Part shown: positions 35,310 through 44,790 of the stretch, piece by piece
Position numbering within the stretch: the stretch's first letter is position 1
Layout of the letters: each line of letters opens with the position of its first letter
Assembly (NCBI RefSeq): GCF_015158295.1
Contig: NZ_JACDXV010000006.1
Span: 116,240 to 180,239 of the forward strand
Origin: Devosia faecipullorum
Lineage (GTDB): Bacteria > Pseudomonadota > Alphaproteobacteria > Rhizobiales > Devosiaceae
DNA length: 64,000 nt
Direction of reading: 5' to 3'
The notes under the pieces: model-generated
Told to the model about the DNA's origin: nothing
Databases searched by the model: none
The model's input: the letters and a program-made list of their open reading frames with translations, nothing else
Program-made: the position numbers and the translations under genes

Positions 35310-35344
35310 TTCAGAACGAACATCAACTCTGAAAATTATTGACA
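35310..35344. promoter_or_regulatory. Dyad and -35 element before second peptide-importer operon
   Basis: Perfect 6-base arms TTCAGA (35310-35315) and TCTGAA (35328-35333) with 12 bases between, directly upstream of a -35 TTGACA (35339-35344). A weak -10 (CATAGG region) follows at the right distance. It lies in the 258-bp divergent gap and is a candidate site for the second RpiR protein. Confidence 0.45.
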
Positions 35345-35477
35345 GACTAAGCCGGGACTTCATAGGGTCGTCATAGAGGTTGGTGCGGCCGGGTGAAGGA
35401 CTCGCGCCCATCCAGGCATGCACCTGACGACCTTGGCACGGCCTCCGAAGCGGCCGGCTCAACAGTGAGGGAAATTC

Positions 35478-36992
35478 ATGATCCATCTTTCCAGAAAAAT
35501 TCTCACCGGTCTCGCCGTCGCCACGGCGCTGACATCGGTCGCCGCAGCCATTCCGGCCCAGGCCGAGACGCTGCGCATGGCCTGGTCGCAGGACGCCACC
35601 GGGCTTGATCCGCACAAGCAGACTGCCTTTTCCTCACTGCGCCTGCTCGAATTGATCTATGAGCCGCTGGTGCGCCTCGATGCCGATCTCAACGTGGTTC
35701 CGGCCATCGCCTCGAGCTGGGAATTTGCCGAAGACGCCAAGACGTTGACCTTCTCGCTCGACCCCAACGCCAAATTCTCCAATGGCGCACAGGTGGTTTC
35801 GGCCGACGTCAAGGCCTCGTTCGAGCGCCTGCTCAACGAAGAAACGGCCGCTGCGGCGCGCTCCAACTTCCTTTCGATCGAAAGCATCGAGACCCCCGAC
35901 GCCGCCACTGTGGTGTTCAATCTCTCGACCGCCGACGTGCCGATCCTGGTCGCCATGGCCACGATCAACGCCGCGGTGGTTCCGGCAGCCGAAATCGAGG
36001 CCGGTACGATCGGCACCCAGGCTCTGGGTTCGGGCCCGTTCGTCCTTGACAGCTGGGAGCCCAATGCTCGCGAAGTGCTGAGCGCCAATCCCGATTGGGC
36101 CGGCGGCGATCTCGCCATCGACGGCATCACCATTTCGGTCCTGCCCGACGAAATGGCCATCCTCGCTTCCCTGCGCGCCGGCCAGACCGACTTCGCCTTG
36201 CTCAACGATCCGCTGGTGGCCACCCTGGTGCCTGCGGAAGCCAATCTTGAGCTCAACCGCGTCGGCGTGCTCGCCTATAACGTGCTCCAGCTCAACCCCT
36301 CCCGCGCGCCAATGGACAATCTCAAAGTCCGTCAGGCGATGAGCTGCGCCATCGACCGCCAGGCCATCATCGACGCGGCTCTGGCCGGCGAAGGCAAGGT
36401 GACCGGCCCCCTGACCATGCCCGCCTTTGCCCAGGACCCGGCAAACCTGTTCTGCTACGAGCAGGATCTGGACAAGGCCAAGCAGCTGATGGCCGAATCT
36501 GGCGTCGACGGCTTCACCGCCAAGGTGATCGCCGCCACTGGCGAGCCGCCGGTCGCCGCCTCCGAAGCGCAGGTATTGCAGTCGCAATTGGCGGAAATCG
36601 GTGTCAATCTCGAAATCGAGATCATGGAACTCAACGTCTATGTCGACACCTGGCTGGCCGGCAATTTCGACATGGCCGTGGCCCAGAACGGCGGTCGTCC
36701 GGATCCGTTCCCGATGTATAATCGCTACTTCACCAAGGACGGCAATCTGGTCAAGGTTTCCAACTTCGTCGATGACGAACTGGACAGCCTGATGAAGCAG
36801 GGCCAGGCTGAAACCGATCCGGCCAAGCGCGTGGAAATCTTCCAGGCCTTCGAAAGCCGCCTCGCCGAACAGGCCCCCTGGCTGTGGCTCTCCACCGGCT
36901 ATAGTTACACGGCCCAGCTCAACACCGTTTCCGGTTTCGAAGCCTCGCCGACCGGCACTCTGTTTGGCCTGACCAAGGTCTCATTCAAGTAA
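35478..36992 (+). CDS. Peptide-type ABC transporter substrate-binding protein (SBP_bac_5), second copy
   Basis: A 504-residue periplasmic receptor with signal peptide LTGLAVATALTSVAAAIPAQA. The family blocks YEPLVRLDADLNVVPAIASSWEF, TFSLDPNAKFSNGAQVVSADVKASFERLL and VRQAMSCAIDRQAIIDAAL are present. It differs clearly from the first copy, so the two importers may prefer different peptides. It begins the operon ending with AnmK and a GNAT, 138 bp downstream of the putative -35. Confidence 0.9.
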   Translation: MIHLSRKILTGLAVATALTSVAAAIPAQAETLRMAWSQDATGLDPHKQTAFSSLRLLELIYEPLVRLDADLNVVPAIASSWEFAEDAKTLTFSLDPNAKFSNGAQVVSADVKASFERLLNEETAAAARSNFLSIESIETPDAATVVFNLSTADVPILVAMATINAAVVPAAEIEAGTIGTQALGSGPFVLDSWEPNAREVLSANPDWAGGDLAIDGITISVLPDEMAILASLRAGQTDFALLNDPLVATLVPAEANLELNRVGVLAYNVLQLNPSRAPMDNLKVRQAMSCAIDRQAIIDAALAGEGKVTGPLTMPAFAQDPANLFCYEQDLDKAKQLMAESGVDGFTAKVIAATGEPPVAASEAQVLQSQLAEIGVNLEIEIMELNVYVDTWLAGNFDMAVAQNGGRPDPFPMYNRYFTKDGNLVKVSNFVDDELDSLMKQGQAETDPAKRVEIFQAFESRLAEQAPWLWLSTGYSYTAQLNTVSGFEASPTGTLFGLTKVSFK

Positions 36993-37001
36993 AGCCAATG
37001 T

Positions 37002-37023
37002 GGACCGGCCTTCGGGCCGGTCC
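37002..37023 (+). terminator. Intercistronic TTCG-tetraloop hairpin
   Basis: Perfect 9-bp stem GGACCGGCC (37002-37010) / GGCCGGTCC (37015-37023) closed by the extra-stable loop TTCG, followed by ATCTTTC. It lies between the second receptor gene and its permease genes, just before the DppB-like start. Confidence 0.65.
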
Positions 37024-37041
37024 ATCTTTCGGGTCATCGTC

Positions 37042-38001
37042 ATGAGTTATGTGGTTCAGCGCCTGCTGACCTTCCCCCTGATCCTTCTGGGCGTATCCAT
37101 CCTGGTCTTCGTCTCGATCCGGCTGGTGCCGGGCGATGCGATCACGGCCATGCTGGGCACCGAAGCGGGCCTGCTCACTCCAACTCAGCGCGCCGCCCTT
37201 AGCGCCTATTTCGGCATCGACCAGCCGGTCTGGACCCAATATCTGCGCTGGCTTGGCGGACTGTTCCGGGGCGATCTGGGAATATCCTCGATCTATGGCA
37301 AGCCGGTCCTGACCGTGATCCTCGAGCGTTTCCCGCTCACCTTGCAATTGTCGCTGATGTCGATGGTCATCGCGCTCGGCGTCGGCGTGCCGCTGGGCGT
37401 GCTCGCCGCGTCGCGCAATGAGCGCCCCAGCGATCTTGCCGTGCGCGTGCTGGCCATGCTGGGCCAATCGACGCCCAGTTTCGTCATCGGCATCCTCATC
37501 ATCTACGCGCTCTCCGTCTGGTTCGGCTTCGTGCCGGCCATGGGGGTATTCACCCCGTTCATGTCAGATCCCCTGGCCAGCATGGGCCAGCTCATCTTTC
37601 CCGCCATCACCCTTGGCTTCGCCTTCGCCGCCTCCGTCATGCGTATTTCGCGCTCGGCTATGCTCGACGTCCTGAGCGACGATTACGTGCGTACAGCCCG
37701 CTCGAAGGGCGCTTCACCCGCCAGCGTCATCTGGCGCCATGCTTTGCCCAATGCGCTCATTCCAGTGGTGACGCTGTCCGGCGTCGAATTTGGCTATTTG
37801 TTGGGTGGCGCGGTAATCGTTGAACAGATTTTCGCGCTGCCGGGTCTCGGACGCCTGGTGCTCGACGCCATCACCCAGCGCGATTATGCGCTGGTGCAGG
37901 GCACGGTACTGTTCATCGCCTTCAACTTCCTGGTGGTCAACCTGCTCGTTGATCTCGCCTATGTCGCGCTCGACCCCCGCATCCGCATTGGTGGACGCTG
38001 A
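37042..38001 (+). CDS. Peptide ABC transporter permease (DppB-like), second copy
   Basis: A 319-residue permease starting MSYVVQRLLTFPLILLGVSILVFVSIRLVPGD, the standard DppB opening, with EAA loop VRTARSKGASPASVIWRHALPNALIPVV near residue 215. The ATG at 37042 is chosen because it restores this opening and lies beyond the hairpin; an upstream GTG would place the hairpin inside the coding region. The stop overlaps the DppC-like start (TGATG). Confidence 0.9.
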   Translation: MSYVVQRLLTFPLILLGVSILVFVSIRLVPGDAITAMLGTEAGLLTPTQRAALSAYFGIDQPVWTQYLRWLGGLFRGDLGISSIYGKPVLTVILERFPLTLQLSLMSMVIALGVGVPLGVLAASRNERPSDLAVRVLAMLGQSTPSFVIGILIIYALSVWFGFVPAMGVFTPFMSDPLASMGQLIFPAITLGFAFAASVMRISRSAMLDVLSDDYVRTARSKGASPASVIWRHALPNALIPVVTLSGVEFGYLLGGAVIVEQIFALPGLGRLVLDAITQRDYALVQGTVLFIAFNFLVVNLLVDLAYVALDPRIRIGGR

Positions 38002-38843
38002 TGGTCAAGCTGTTTCTCGCACTTTTCCGGCATCCCTCCGGCCGCATCGGCATTGCGATTATCGGGCTCTATCTGCTCGCTGCCATTCTCGGCAGCATCG
38101 GGCTCACTCCACACGACCCGTTGAAATTGTTCGCCATTGACAGGCTCAAGGCGCCGAACGCCACCTATTGGTTCGGCACCGACCTGTTGGGCCGCGACGC
38201 CTTCAGCCGGCTGATGGTAGGTATCCGGCAATCGATGATCATCGCCTTCGCCTCGGTGGCCTGCGCCACGTTGGCCGGCACCGTGATCGGCCTGCTTTCG
38301 GCCTGGTGGGGCGGGATCTGGGACGGCATCTTCATGCGGATCATGGACGTGCTGCTGGCCTTTCCGGCGATCCTGCTGGCTCTGCTCATCATCGCCATTG
38401 TCGGCCCCGGAACCATGACCAGCGTCGTTGCCATCGCCATCGTCTACACGCCGATCTTCGCTCGCGTCGTGCGAGGTCCGGCCCTGTCGCTCAAGCAGCG
38501 CGACTTCGTCGATGCCGCCCGCACCTTCGGCAGCACGCAGACCTATGTGCTGACCCGTCATCTGCTGCTGAACCTGGTCGCGCCTTTGGCAGTGCAGGTC
38601 ACCCTGGCTTTGGCCTGGGCGCTGCTCACCGAAGCGGGCCTCAGCTTCCTCGGCCTCGGCACCCAGCCGCCGACGCCTTCCCTGGGCCTGATGCTGGCCG
38701 AAAGCCGCAATCTCATGCAGCACGCGCCGTGGCTGATGATCTTCCCGGCTTTGACCATCATGTTGGGCATTCTCGGCTTCAACCTGACCGGCGACGCCTT
38801 GCGCGACATTCTCGATCCTCGCACCCAGAGGAGGCAAGCATGA
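38001..38843 (+). CDS. Peptide ABC transporter permease (DppC-like), second copy
   Basis: A 280-residue permease. It has the DppC-type stretch YWFGTDLLGRDAFSRLMVGIRQS near residue 55 and the EAA loop FVDAARTFGSTQTYVLTRHLLLNLVAPL near residue 170, ending with the family's GFNLTGDALRDILDPR. Gene ends overlap on both sides (TGATG upstream, ATGA downstream), so translation is coupled to the permease partner and the ATPase. Confidence 0.92.
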   Translation: MVKLFLALFRHPSGRIGIAIIGLYLLAAILGSIGLTPHDPLKLFAIDRLKAPNATYWFGTDLLGRDAFSRLMVGIRQSMIIAFASVACATLAGTVIGLLSAWWGGIWDGIFMRIMDVLLAFPAILLALLIIAIVGPGTMTSVVAIAIVYTPIFARVVRGPALSLKQRDFVDAARTFGSTQTYVLTRHLLLNLVAPLAVQVTLALAWALLTEAGLSFLGLGTQPPTPSLGLMLAESRNLMQHAPWLMIFPALTIMLGILGFNLTGDALRDILDPRTQRRQA

Positions 38844-40564
38844 CCCCATTGCTCTCTGTCCGCGATCTGCGCGTCGGCTTCGGTCAGGATCCCGAGGCCA
38901 ATGAGGTGGTCCGGGGCGTAAGCTTCGACCTCGATGCAGGCCAGACCCTGGCCATTGTCGGGGAATCGGGATCCGGCAAATCGGTCAGCGCCCTCTCGAT
39001 CAACAGGCTGGTCGATTTTGGGGGCGGCCGCATCACTGACGGCTCGATTGAGTTCACCCGGCCCGATGGCACCATCCTCGACCTCGCCCAAGCCGACGAG
39101 AAAACCCTGCGCGGCATTCGCGGCCGCGATATCGGCATGATCTTTCAGGAGCCCATGACCTCGCTCAATCCGGTGCGCACCATCGGCTGGCAGATCGAGG
39201 AAGCGTTCCGCCTTTCCAAGGGACTCGGCGGCGCGGCGGCTCACAAGGTGAGCCTTGAAGTGCTCGAGCGGGTGCGCATTCCCGATGCCGCATCGCGCCT
39301 CGCCTATTATCCGCATCAATTGTCCGGCGGCATGCGCCAGCGCATCATGATCGCCATGGCCCTTGCGGCCAGCCCGCGCCTGTTGATCGCCGACGAGCCG
39401 ACCACGGCGCTCGACGTCACGGTGCAGGCCCAGATCATGGCGCTCCTGGCTGAATTGCGGGCCGAAACCGGAATGTCGATGATCTTCATCACCCATGACA
39501 TTGGCCTGGTTGCCGGCATTGCCGACCGCATCATGGTGATGCAGAGCGGCCTTGCCGTGGAGCAGGACAGGGCGGATATGGTGCTGGACCATCCCCGCCA
39601 CGATTATACCAGACACTTGCTGCGCGCCGTGCCGCATTTCACTTCGGGCAAATCGGTGCGTGACGATGGCGCGCCGGCCCCCGAACCGATCGTGCGGGTC
39701 GAAGACCTCGTGGTACGCTTTCCCGTCGGCAAATCCTGGTTCAAACCCAAAGGCGCCATTCATGCCGTCGATGGGGTCAGCTTCGATCTGGCGCCCGGCG
39801 AAACCCTGGCCATTGTCGGGGAGAGCGGCTGCGGCAAATCGACCACCGCGAGGGCCCTCCTCAATCTCAACAGCAAGACGGGTGGACAGATCACGGCCGG
39901 GTCTGGACGCAGCGCCCATCCCATTCAGATGGTGTTTCAGGATCCTTTCGCCTCCCTCAATCCGCGCCTCAATGTCGAGGCGCTCCTGGCCGAACCCGCG
40001 ATCGCCGATGGCCGCCGGCTCGACGCGGCGCTGCGCGAGCGCATGGCCTTCCTGCTTGACCGGGTGGGCTTGCCCGCCGACGCGCTGACCCGTTACCCGC
40101 ATCAATTCTCGGGCGGACAGCGACAGCGCCTCTGCATTGCCCGCGCCCTGATGCTCAATCCCGATGTCGTCGTGCTGGACGAAGCGGTATCGGCGCTCGA
40201 CGTCTCGGTGCAGGCCAAGGTGCTTGAACTGCTGATCGATCTGCAGCGCGAATTCGGCCTCGCCTATTTGTTCATCTCGCACGATATGGCCGTGGTCGAA
40301 CGCATCGCCCACCGTGTCGCAGTCATGTATGCCGGCCAGATCGTCGAGATCGGCAAGGCGCGGGCCGTGCTCTCTACCCCGCAGCACACTTATACGAAAC
40401 GCCTGATCGCCGCCGTACCGGCAGTGGAGCGGCGCAGACAGCATTTTGCCGTAGACATGACGCAGGTGCCGTCCCTAGTGCGCCCCGCCGGCTATGAGCC
40501 GCCGCCATCTCGCTGGCGTGAGGCCGGAGACGATCACCGCGTCCGCCTTGAGGACACGAAATGA
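38840..40564 (+). CDS. Peptide ABC transporter ATP-binding protein, fused DppD-DppF
   Basis: A 574-residue protein with two ATPase cassettes in tandem. The first has Walker [20 protein letters not shown], signature [17 protein letters not shown] and Walker [17 protein letters not shown]. The second has [36 protein letters not shown] and [16 protein letters not shown], in which Glu-Ala replaces the usual Glu-Pro. GsiA/YejF-type fusions have this form. The open frame runs far upstream, but the ATG overlapping the DppC-like stop is the true start. The first importer has the same functions on two separate proteins. Confidence 0.92.
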   Translation: MTPLLSVRDLRVGFGQDPEANEVVRGVSFDLDAGQTLAIVGESGSGKSVSALSINRLVDFGGGRITDGSIEFTRPDGTILDLAQADEKTLRGIRGRDIGMIFQEPMTSLNPVRTIGWQIEEAFRLSKGLGGAAAHKVSLEVLERVRIPDAASRLAYYPHQLSGGMRQRIMIAMALAASPRLLIADEPTTALDVTVQAQIMALLAELRAETGMSMIFITHDIGLVAGIADRIMVMQSGLAVEQDRADMVLDHPRHDYTRHLLRAVPHFTSGKSVRDDGAPAPEPIVRVEDLVVRFPVGKSWFKPKGAIHAVDGVSFDLAPGETLAIVGESGCGKSTTARALLNLNSKTGGQITAGSGRSAHPIQMVFQDPFASLNPRLNVEALLAEPAIADGRRLDAALRERMAFLLDRVGLPADALTRYPHQFSGGQRQRLCIARALMLNPDVVVLDEAVSALDVSVQAKVLELLIDLQREFGLAYLFISHDMAVVERIAHRVAVMYAGQIVEIGKARAVLSTPQHTYTKRLIAAVPAVERRRQHFAVDMTQVPSLVRPAGYEPPPSRWREAGDDHRVRLEDTK

Positions 40565-41553
40565 CTTCCATCGAAGTGCGACTGGATCAGGCCTTCACCC
40601 TTGTTGAAACCGCCATCGATGCGGGCCGCATTCCGGGAGGTGTGCTTGGCGTGGTCGATAGGGATGGCCACCGGGCCATTCGCGCGTCGGGCCAGGCGCA
40701 GACGGTGCCGACAAGCCGGAAGATGGGTGCGGATACCTGGTTCGACCTCGCCTCGCTGACGAAGGTATTGTTCACCACCGAACGCATCCTCGCCCTGGCG
40801 GCCACAGGACGCATCGATCTCGACGCCCCCTTGACCAGTGTCCTGCCGGATTTCCGTCACTACAATCTCGACAACTGGGAGCGCCGGGTCACCTTCCGGC
40901 AATGTCTCGGTCACCAGACCCCATTTCCGGCCGTTTTTCCGCTCTATACCTATGGGCGCGACCCCGATCTTTTGCGCACCTTCCTGCTCCAGCACGAATT
41001 TGCCGCCGGGCCCTCGGTCTATTCGGACATCAATTTCATCCTGCTGGGCCTGGCGCTTGAACGCCTCGAAGGCAAGTGGATTCGCGACATGGACCCCGGC
41101 ACAGGCTTTGCCTGGTCCGCCGACCCTGCCCAAGCCGCGGCCACCGAGGACTGCTATTGGCGTCATCGGGTGCTGGTGGGCGAAGTGCATGACGACAATT
41201 GCTCTGCCCTCGCCGGCGCGGGCCATGCCGGCCTATTTGGCACGGCAGCGAGCCTTCTCGATTTCGCCGAGGTCAGGCTCGCCGATGCCGGGCCGGAGGC
41301 GCTGATCCGCAAGCCGCTCTCGGGCCGTCGCACCCATGGCTGGGAGCGCCCCTATGAAGGCTGGTCGGGCGGCGAACATTGTTCGGCACAGACCATTGGC
41401 CATACCGGCTTTACCGGCACAGGCCTGTGGATCGATTTCGAGCGCGGCCATGCCTGGACGCTTCTAACCAATCGGGTGCATCCCACGCGCCATTTCGACA
41501 GCGGCATCATCCCGTTGCGCCGCGCCGTCGGCGATTACATCAATAGCAAGTAA
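40561..41553 (+). CDS. Serine hydrolase of the beta-lactamase/class C PBP family
   Basis: A 330-residue AmpC/EstB-fold protein with the active-site tetrad SLTK (nucleophilic Ser, Lys; about residue 68), a YSD motif in the second position ([19 protein letters not shown]) and HTGFTGTG as the third. No signal peptide is evident, so a cytoplasmic peptidase or esterase is likely. It overlaps the fused ATPase gene by 4 bp and precedes anmK. E. coli also links a class C PBP (yfeW) to murQ, which supports a muropeptide-related hydrolysis. The substrate is not determined. Confidence 0.8.
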   Translation: MTSIEVRLDQAFTLVETAIDAGRIPGGVLGVVDRDGHRAIRASGQAQTVPTSRKMGADTWFDLASLTKVLFTTERILALAATGRIDLDAPLTSVLPDFRHYNLDNWERRVTFRQCLGHQTPFPAVFPLYTYGRDPDLLRTFLLQHEFAAGPSVYSDINFILLGLALERLEGKWIRDMDPGTGFAWSADPAQAAATEDCYWRHRVLVGEVHDDNCSALAGAGHAGLFGTAASLLDFAEVRLADAGPEALIRKPLSGRRTHGWERPYEGWSGGEHCSAQTIGHTGFTGTGLWIDFERGHAWTLLTNRVHPTRHFDSGIIPLRRAVGDYINSK

Positions 41554-41563
41554 GGAGACGATC

Positions 41564-42682
41564 ATGGAGCCGATCTGGGCCGTCGGGCTGATGACGGGAA
41601 CCGTGCTGGATGGCAATATCGACGTGGCGCTGTTGCGCACCGACGGCGAGACCATCGAGCGCTTCGGCGCCTATACATTGGCGCCCTATCCACAAGCGAT
41701 CCGCGACCTGCTGGAGGAAACTCTGACCCAGGCGCGCGCGTGGAATTTCAACGGCGACGAACCGGCGATCTTCGCCGAAGCCGAGGATGCCCTGACCCGC
41801 GCTCAATCGGCGGCCGTGCTCGATCTGATCGGCACTGCCGGATTGCGACCCGAAGAGATCGGCATAATCGGCTTTCACGGTCAGTCCGTATTGCATCGCG
41901 CCCCTCAGCCCGGCCGCATCGGCGCCACCCGTCAATTGGGCAATGGCGCGTTGATGCGGGAATTGACCAATATCCCTGTCGCCTATGATTTCCGTTCGGC
42001 CGATATTCGCGCCGGTGGGCAGGGCGCGCCATTGGCCGCTCTCTACCACCAGGCCTTGCTGCGCATGATCGGCGCGACTGACGGCAATACGGCAGTGCTC
42101 AATCTGGGCGGGGTCGCCAACGTCACCTGGTGGGACGGCGACGACCATCTGGTCGCTTTCGATGCCGGTCCGGCCAATGCGCCGATCAATGATTTCATCA
42201 AGCATCTCGGCCTCGGCGACATGGACCGGAACGGAGAAATGGCGCTGCGTGGCAAGGTGGATGAAGTGCGCCTCCAGCGCCTGCTCACCCATCCCTATCT
42301 TTCGGCCCCCTATCCCAAATCGCTCGACCGCTTCGATTTCCTCTCCAGCATGGCCGATGGCCTTGGCCCCGAGGACGGCGCGGCGACACTGACCGCCTTT
42401 ACCACCGGCGCCGTCGGCAAGGCGCTCGACATCCTGCCGCGCCGGCCCGAAAAACTCATCGTCTGCGGCGGCGGGCGACACAATCCAGCGATCATGGCCA
42501 TGCTCCAAACCCGCGCCAGGGTTGAGGCCGTGCCGGCCGAGGCTGTTGGCTGGCGGGGCGACGCCATCGAGGCAGAATGCTTTGCTCTGCTCGCCGTCCG
42601 GGTCTTGCGCGGGCTCCCGATCAGCTTTCCCACAACGACGGGCGCCCCGCATCCGCTCACCGGCGGCATCCTGGCCGCCTGA
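41564..42682 (+). CDS. anmK: Anhydro-N-acetylmuramic acid kinase AnmK
   Basis: A 372-residue ASKHA kinase that opens and phosphorylates 1,6-anhydro-MurNAc to MurNAc-6-P, the substrate of MurQ. Near the N-terminus, [17 protein letters not shown] corresponds to the AnmK GxMSGTSxDGxD loop but is altered at several positions. Other blocks are [58 protein letters not shown] and [13 protein letters not shown]. It is placed between the serine hydrolase and a GNAT in the second recycling operon. Confidence 0.9.
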   Translation: MEPIWAVGLMTGTVLDGNIDVALLRTDGETIERFGAYTLAPYPQAIRDLLEETLTQARAWNFNGDEPAIFAEAEDALTRAQSAAVLDLIGTAGLRPEEIGIIGFHGQSVLHRAPQPGRIGATRQLGNGALMRELTNIPVAYDFRSADIRAGGQGAPLAALYHQALLRMIGATDGNTAVLNLGGVANVTWWDGDDHLVAFDAGPANAPINDFIKHLGLGDMDRNGEMALRGKVDEVRLQRLLTHPYLSAPYPKSLDRFDFLSSMADGLGPEDGAATLTAFTTGAVGKALDILPRRPEKLIVCGGGRHNPAIMAMLQTRARVEAVPAEAVGWRGDAIEAECFALLAVRVLRGLPISFPTTTGAPHPLTGGILAA

Positions 42683-42685
42683 GCG

Positions 42686-43123
42686 ATGGACCGGCTCACC
42701 ATCGAGGTCACCGATAGTCCAGCGGCGGAAGACCTGGATATCATCGGCCGGCAATTGACCGCGTTCAACGACGCCGATGTCGACCCTTCCGAGCGACGTC
42801 CGCTGGCGGTAGTCATGCGCGATGACGACGGCGCCATCCTCGCCGGCCTATCCGGTTATACCGCCTGGGGCTGGCTCTATGTGCAATGGTTGTGGGTTGC
42901 CGAAAGCCGGCGCGGCCAGGGATTGGCCGCGCGCCTGCTGGCGATGGCAGAGACCGAAGCCTTGGCCCGGCAATGCCACGGCGCTCATATCGATACGTTC
43001 AGCCCCCACGCCCTCAAGGTCTACCAGCGGGCCGGTTATAAGGTATTCGGTGTCTTGCCGGATTTCCCCAAGGGCCGAACGCGGAGTTTTCTCTCCAAGC
43101 CGCTCGGAGACATCACTTTATAG
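42686..43123 (+). CDS. GNAT family N-acetyltransferase
   Basis: A 145-residue GNAT protein. The strand-loop-helix for acetyl-CoA reads YVQWLWVAESRRGQGLAARLLAMAETEALARQCHGAHIDTFSPHALKVYQRAGYKVFG, with RRGQGLA as the pyrophosphate loop and the typical C-terminal YxxxGY. It begins 3 bp after anmK and closes the operon. As with the GNAT at 26432, its acceptor is unknown; residence in a recycling operon is the only hint. Confidence 0.78.
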   Translation: MDRLTIEVTDSPAAEDLDIIGRQLTAFNDADVDPSERRPLAVVMRDDDGAILAGLSGYTAWGWLYVQWLWVAESRRGQGLAARLLAMAETEALARQCHGAHIDTFSPHALKVYQRAGYKVFGVLPDFPKGRTRSFLSKPLGDITL

Positions 43124-43149
43124 GCCGCCCATCTTCTGCCGGTCGGAAA

Positions 43150-43545
43150 TCAAACCGCCGCCGGCGGGTTTGTTTCGAGGTCCACATAGCTCTCGGGCAC
43201 GAATCTCGGCGTGCAGAGGCAATAGAATTCCAGATCTTGTGCGCCGGTATTGGTGATCCGCTGCGCCACGCCCGCCGGGATGATCGCACTGTCGCCCACC
43301 TGCAGCTTCTGCGTGACCCCGCCGATTTCCACCAGTCCTTCACCCTTGCGGACGACGTAGCGTTCGGTGATGCCCGTAAGGGCATGAAGCTGGGTCGTGA
43401 CCCCCGGCTCGACCCGCGTTACCGCCAACGAGGTCTCCGGGCTTTCCGCCGCATTATGCAATTCGGTGATGTGGCAGCGCTCGCCGGTGAAGAATTCCGG
43501 CAGGCCGGCGGCGGGGATAAACCAGGAGGGAGCCATGACGCGCAC
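43150..43545 (-). CDS. Cupin-domain protein
   Basis: A 131-residue single cupin. Motif 1 is TRVEPGVTTQLHALTGITERYVVRKGEG, in which the usual HxH is reduced to one His but the Glu is kept. Motif 2 is LQVGDSAIIPAGVAQRITNTG, with Gln where a His often binds the metal. It is divergent from the nucleoside importer operon and its best promoter (TTGACA-N17-TACATT, read leftward, 43600 to 43572) is embedded in the SorC-type dyads. In Rhodospirillum rubrum a cupin acts after a RuBisCO-like protein on 1-methylthio-xylulose-5-P, so a role in the same route is worth testing. A generic cupin is the alternative. Confidence 0.75.
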   Translation of the reverse strand: MRVMAPSWFIPAAGLPEFFTGERCHITELHNAAESPETSLAVTRVEPGVTTQLHALTGITERYVVRKGEGLVEIGGVTQKLQVGDSAIIPAGVAQRITNTGAQDLEFYCLCTPRFVPESYVDLETNPPAAV

Positions 43546-43547
43546 TT

Positions 43548-43600
43548 AGACAAATGTAAAAGCCGCTGACGAATGTAGAAATTGCCTTGACTCGTGTCAA
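43548..43600. promoter_or_regulatory. Promoter region with three SorC-type dyads, cupin / nucleoside operon
   Basis: Three 12-mers related to TGACAAATGTCA are seen: AGACAAATGTAA (43548-43559), TGACGAATGTAG (43567-43578) and TGACTCGTGTCA (43588-43599), the last a perfect dyad when read as TTGAC-N4-GTCAA. Their centres are 19 and 21 bp apart. Divergent -35 elements (TTGACT rightward, TTGACA leftward) are embedded in the last one. Confidence 0.6.
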
Positions 43601-43717
43601 AGCCATTGTTCTCTTGCAGGCGATAAAGGGTGGAGACGCTTGCCGGCAAAAGGGCGGCATGCTTGTCTCGTGGGAGAATTCCGCTGCGGGTTCAGCGGCG
43701 GTGAACAGGAGGTTTCG

Positions 43718-44728
43718 ATGAAGTCGTGGATTTCGCTTCTGGCGGGCGCAAGTCTGGCCGTTCTGGGCGCCGCAAGCGCGGCACAGGCACAGGACAAGCT
43801 CTTTGTTTATGTCTCGCCCGATCCGATCGGGGTGAATGCCTTCCTCAAGATGGGGCAGACAGGCACCGAGGCTGCCGCCGCAAAATACGGCGCCGAGGCC
43901 AAGACCTTCGAAAGCGCCAATGCCGCCGCGCGCAAGGAAAATGTCGAGGCCGCCATCAATGAAGGCGCTTCGGTGGTCGTGGTGGCCGGGTTCGAATTCA
44001 ACGACGTGATCGCCGAACTCGCGCCGACCGTGCCCGATACCCAATTCCTGATTGTCGATCAATGCATCGACAATCGTCCCGACAACGTTCACTGCGCCGT
44101 GTTCCGCGAATATGAAGCGACCTATCTGATCGGCGTGGTCGCGGCGATGCTGACCGAAACCAATAAGGTGGGCGTGGTATCGGCGCTCGATATTCCGTTC
44201 CTGCACCGCTACACCGATGGCTATGCCATGGGCGCCAAGGCGCAGAAGGAAGGCGTCGAGGTGGATATCCGCTGGGTGGGCGGCGAGAATCCGTTTGCCG
44301 ATCCGGTGCGCGCCAAGGAACAGGCGCTCGCCATCAGGTCCGCCGGCTCGGACGTGATCTTCACCGCCACGTCCGGCGGCGATTTCGGTGTGTTCGAGGC
44401 CGCCAAGGAAGCCGATTTCAAGGCTTTCGCCGTTGACGTAAATCTCTGCCCCGAAGCGCCCGAGCACATGGTTTCCGGCACGCTCAAGCGCGTCGACAAT
44501 GCCATTCTGGCGGCAATCGAAGCCATCGATGCGGGCGGCAAGCAGACCTTCTCCACGCTCGGCCTCAAGGAAGGCGGCATGTCGATCATCGGGCTTGCCG
44601 AAGACGGCCTGGCAGACAGCCAGTGCCTGATCACCGGCATGCCGGACGTTCTGGCCCGGGTGCGCGAAGTCGCCGCCCAGATCGAAGACGGCTCGCTCGT
44701 CATCGCTGATCCGATGACCGCGAACTAA
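43718..44728 (+). CDS. BMP-family nucleoside ABC transporter substrate-binding protein
   Basis: A 336-residue periplasmic receptor of the PnrA/Med/BMP family, which binds nucleosides. The signal peptide is SWISLLAGASLAVLGAASAAQA. The ATG at 43718 is supported by AGGAGG five bases before it. Mature segments include YVSPDPIGVNAFLKMGQTG, VVVVAGFEFNDVIAEL, YLIGVVAAMLTETNKVGVVSA and IRSAGSDVIFTATSGGDFGVFEAA. It begins a rightward operon with ATPase, two permeases, deaminase and nucleoside phosphorylase, which fits purine-type nucleosides as cargo. Confidence 0.9.
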   Translation: MKSWISLLAGASLAVLGAASAAQAQDKLFVYVSPDPIGVNAFLKMGQTGTEAAAAKYGAEAKTFESANAAARKENVEAAINEGASVVVVAGFEFNDVIAELAPTVPDTQFLIVDQCIDNRPDNVHCAVFREYEATYLIGVVAAMLTETNKVGVVSALDIPFLHRYTDGYAMGAKAQKEGVEVDIRWVGGENPFADPVRAKEQALAIRSAGSDVIFTATSGGDFGVFEAAKEADFKAFAVDVNLCPEAPEHMVSGTLKRVDNAILAAIEAIDAGGKQTFSTLGLKEGGMSIIGLAEDGLADSQCLITGMPDVLARVREVAAQIEDGSLVIADPMTAN

Positions 44729-44740
44729 GACAAATAATCC

Positions 44741-44769
44741 GGCCTGCCGTCTTTCCGGGACGGCAGGCC
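44741..44769 (+). terminator. Intercistronic hairpin after BMP receptor gene
   Basis: Perfect 11-bp stem GGCCTGCCGTC (44741-44751) / GACGGCAGGCC (44759-44769) with loop TTTCCGG, followed by AATTCTGTTCC. It lies between the nucleoside receptor and ATPase genes, the fourth receptor gene in the window followed by such a hairpin. Confidence 0.6.
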
Positions 44770-44790
44770 AATTCTGTTCCGGGGCAGGCC

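Noticed and set aside
38168..38839. N-terminal extension of the fused peptide-importer ATPase
   Set aside because: This part lies out of frame over the DppC-like gene; the ATG at 38840 gives the normal ATPase N-terminus and an ATGA overlap.
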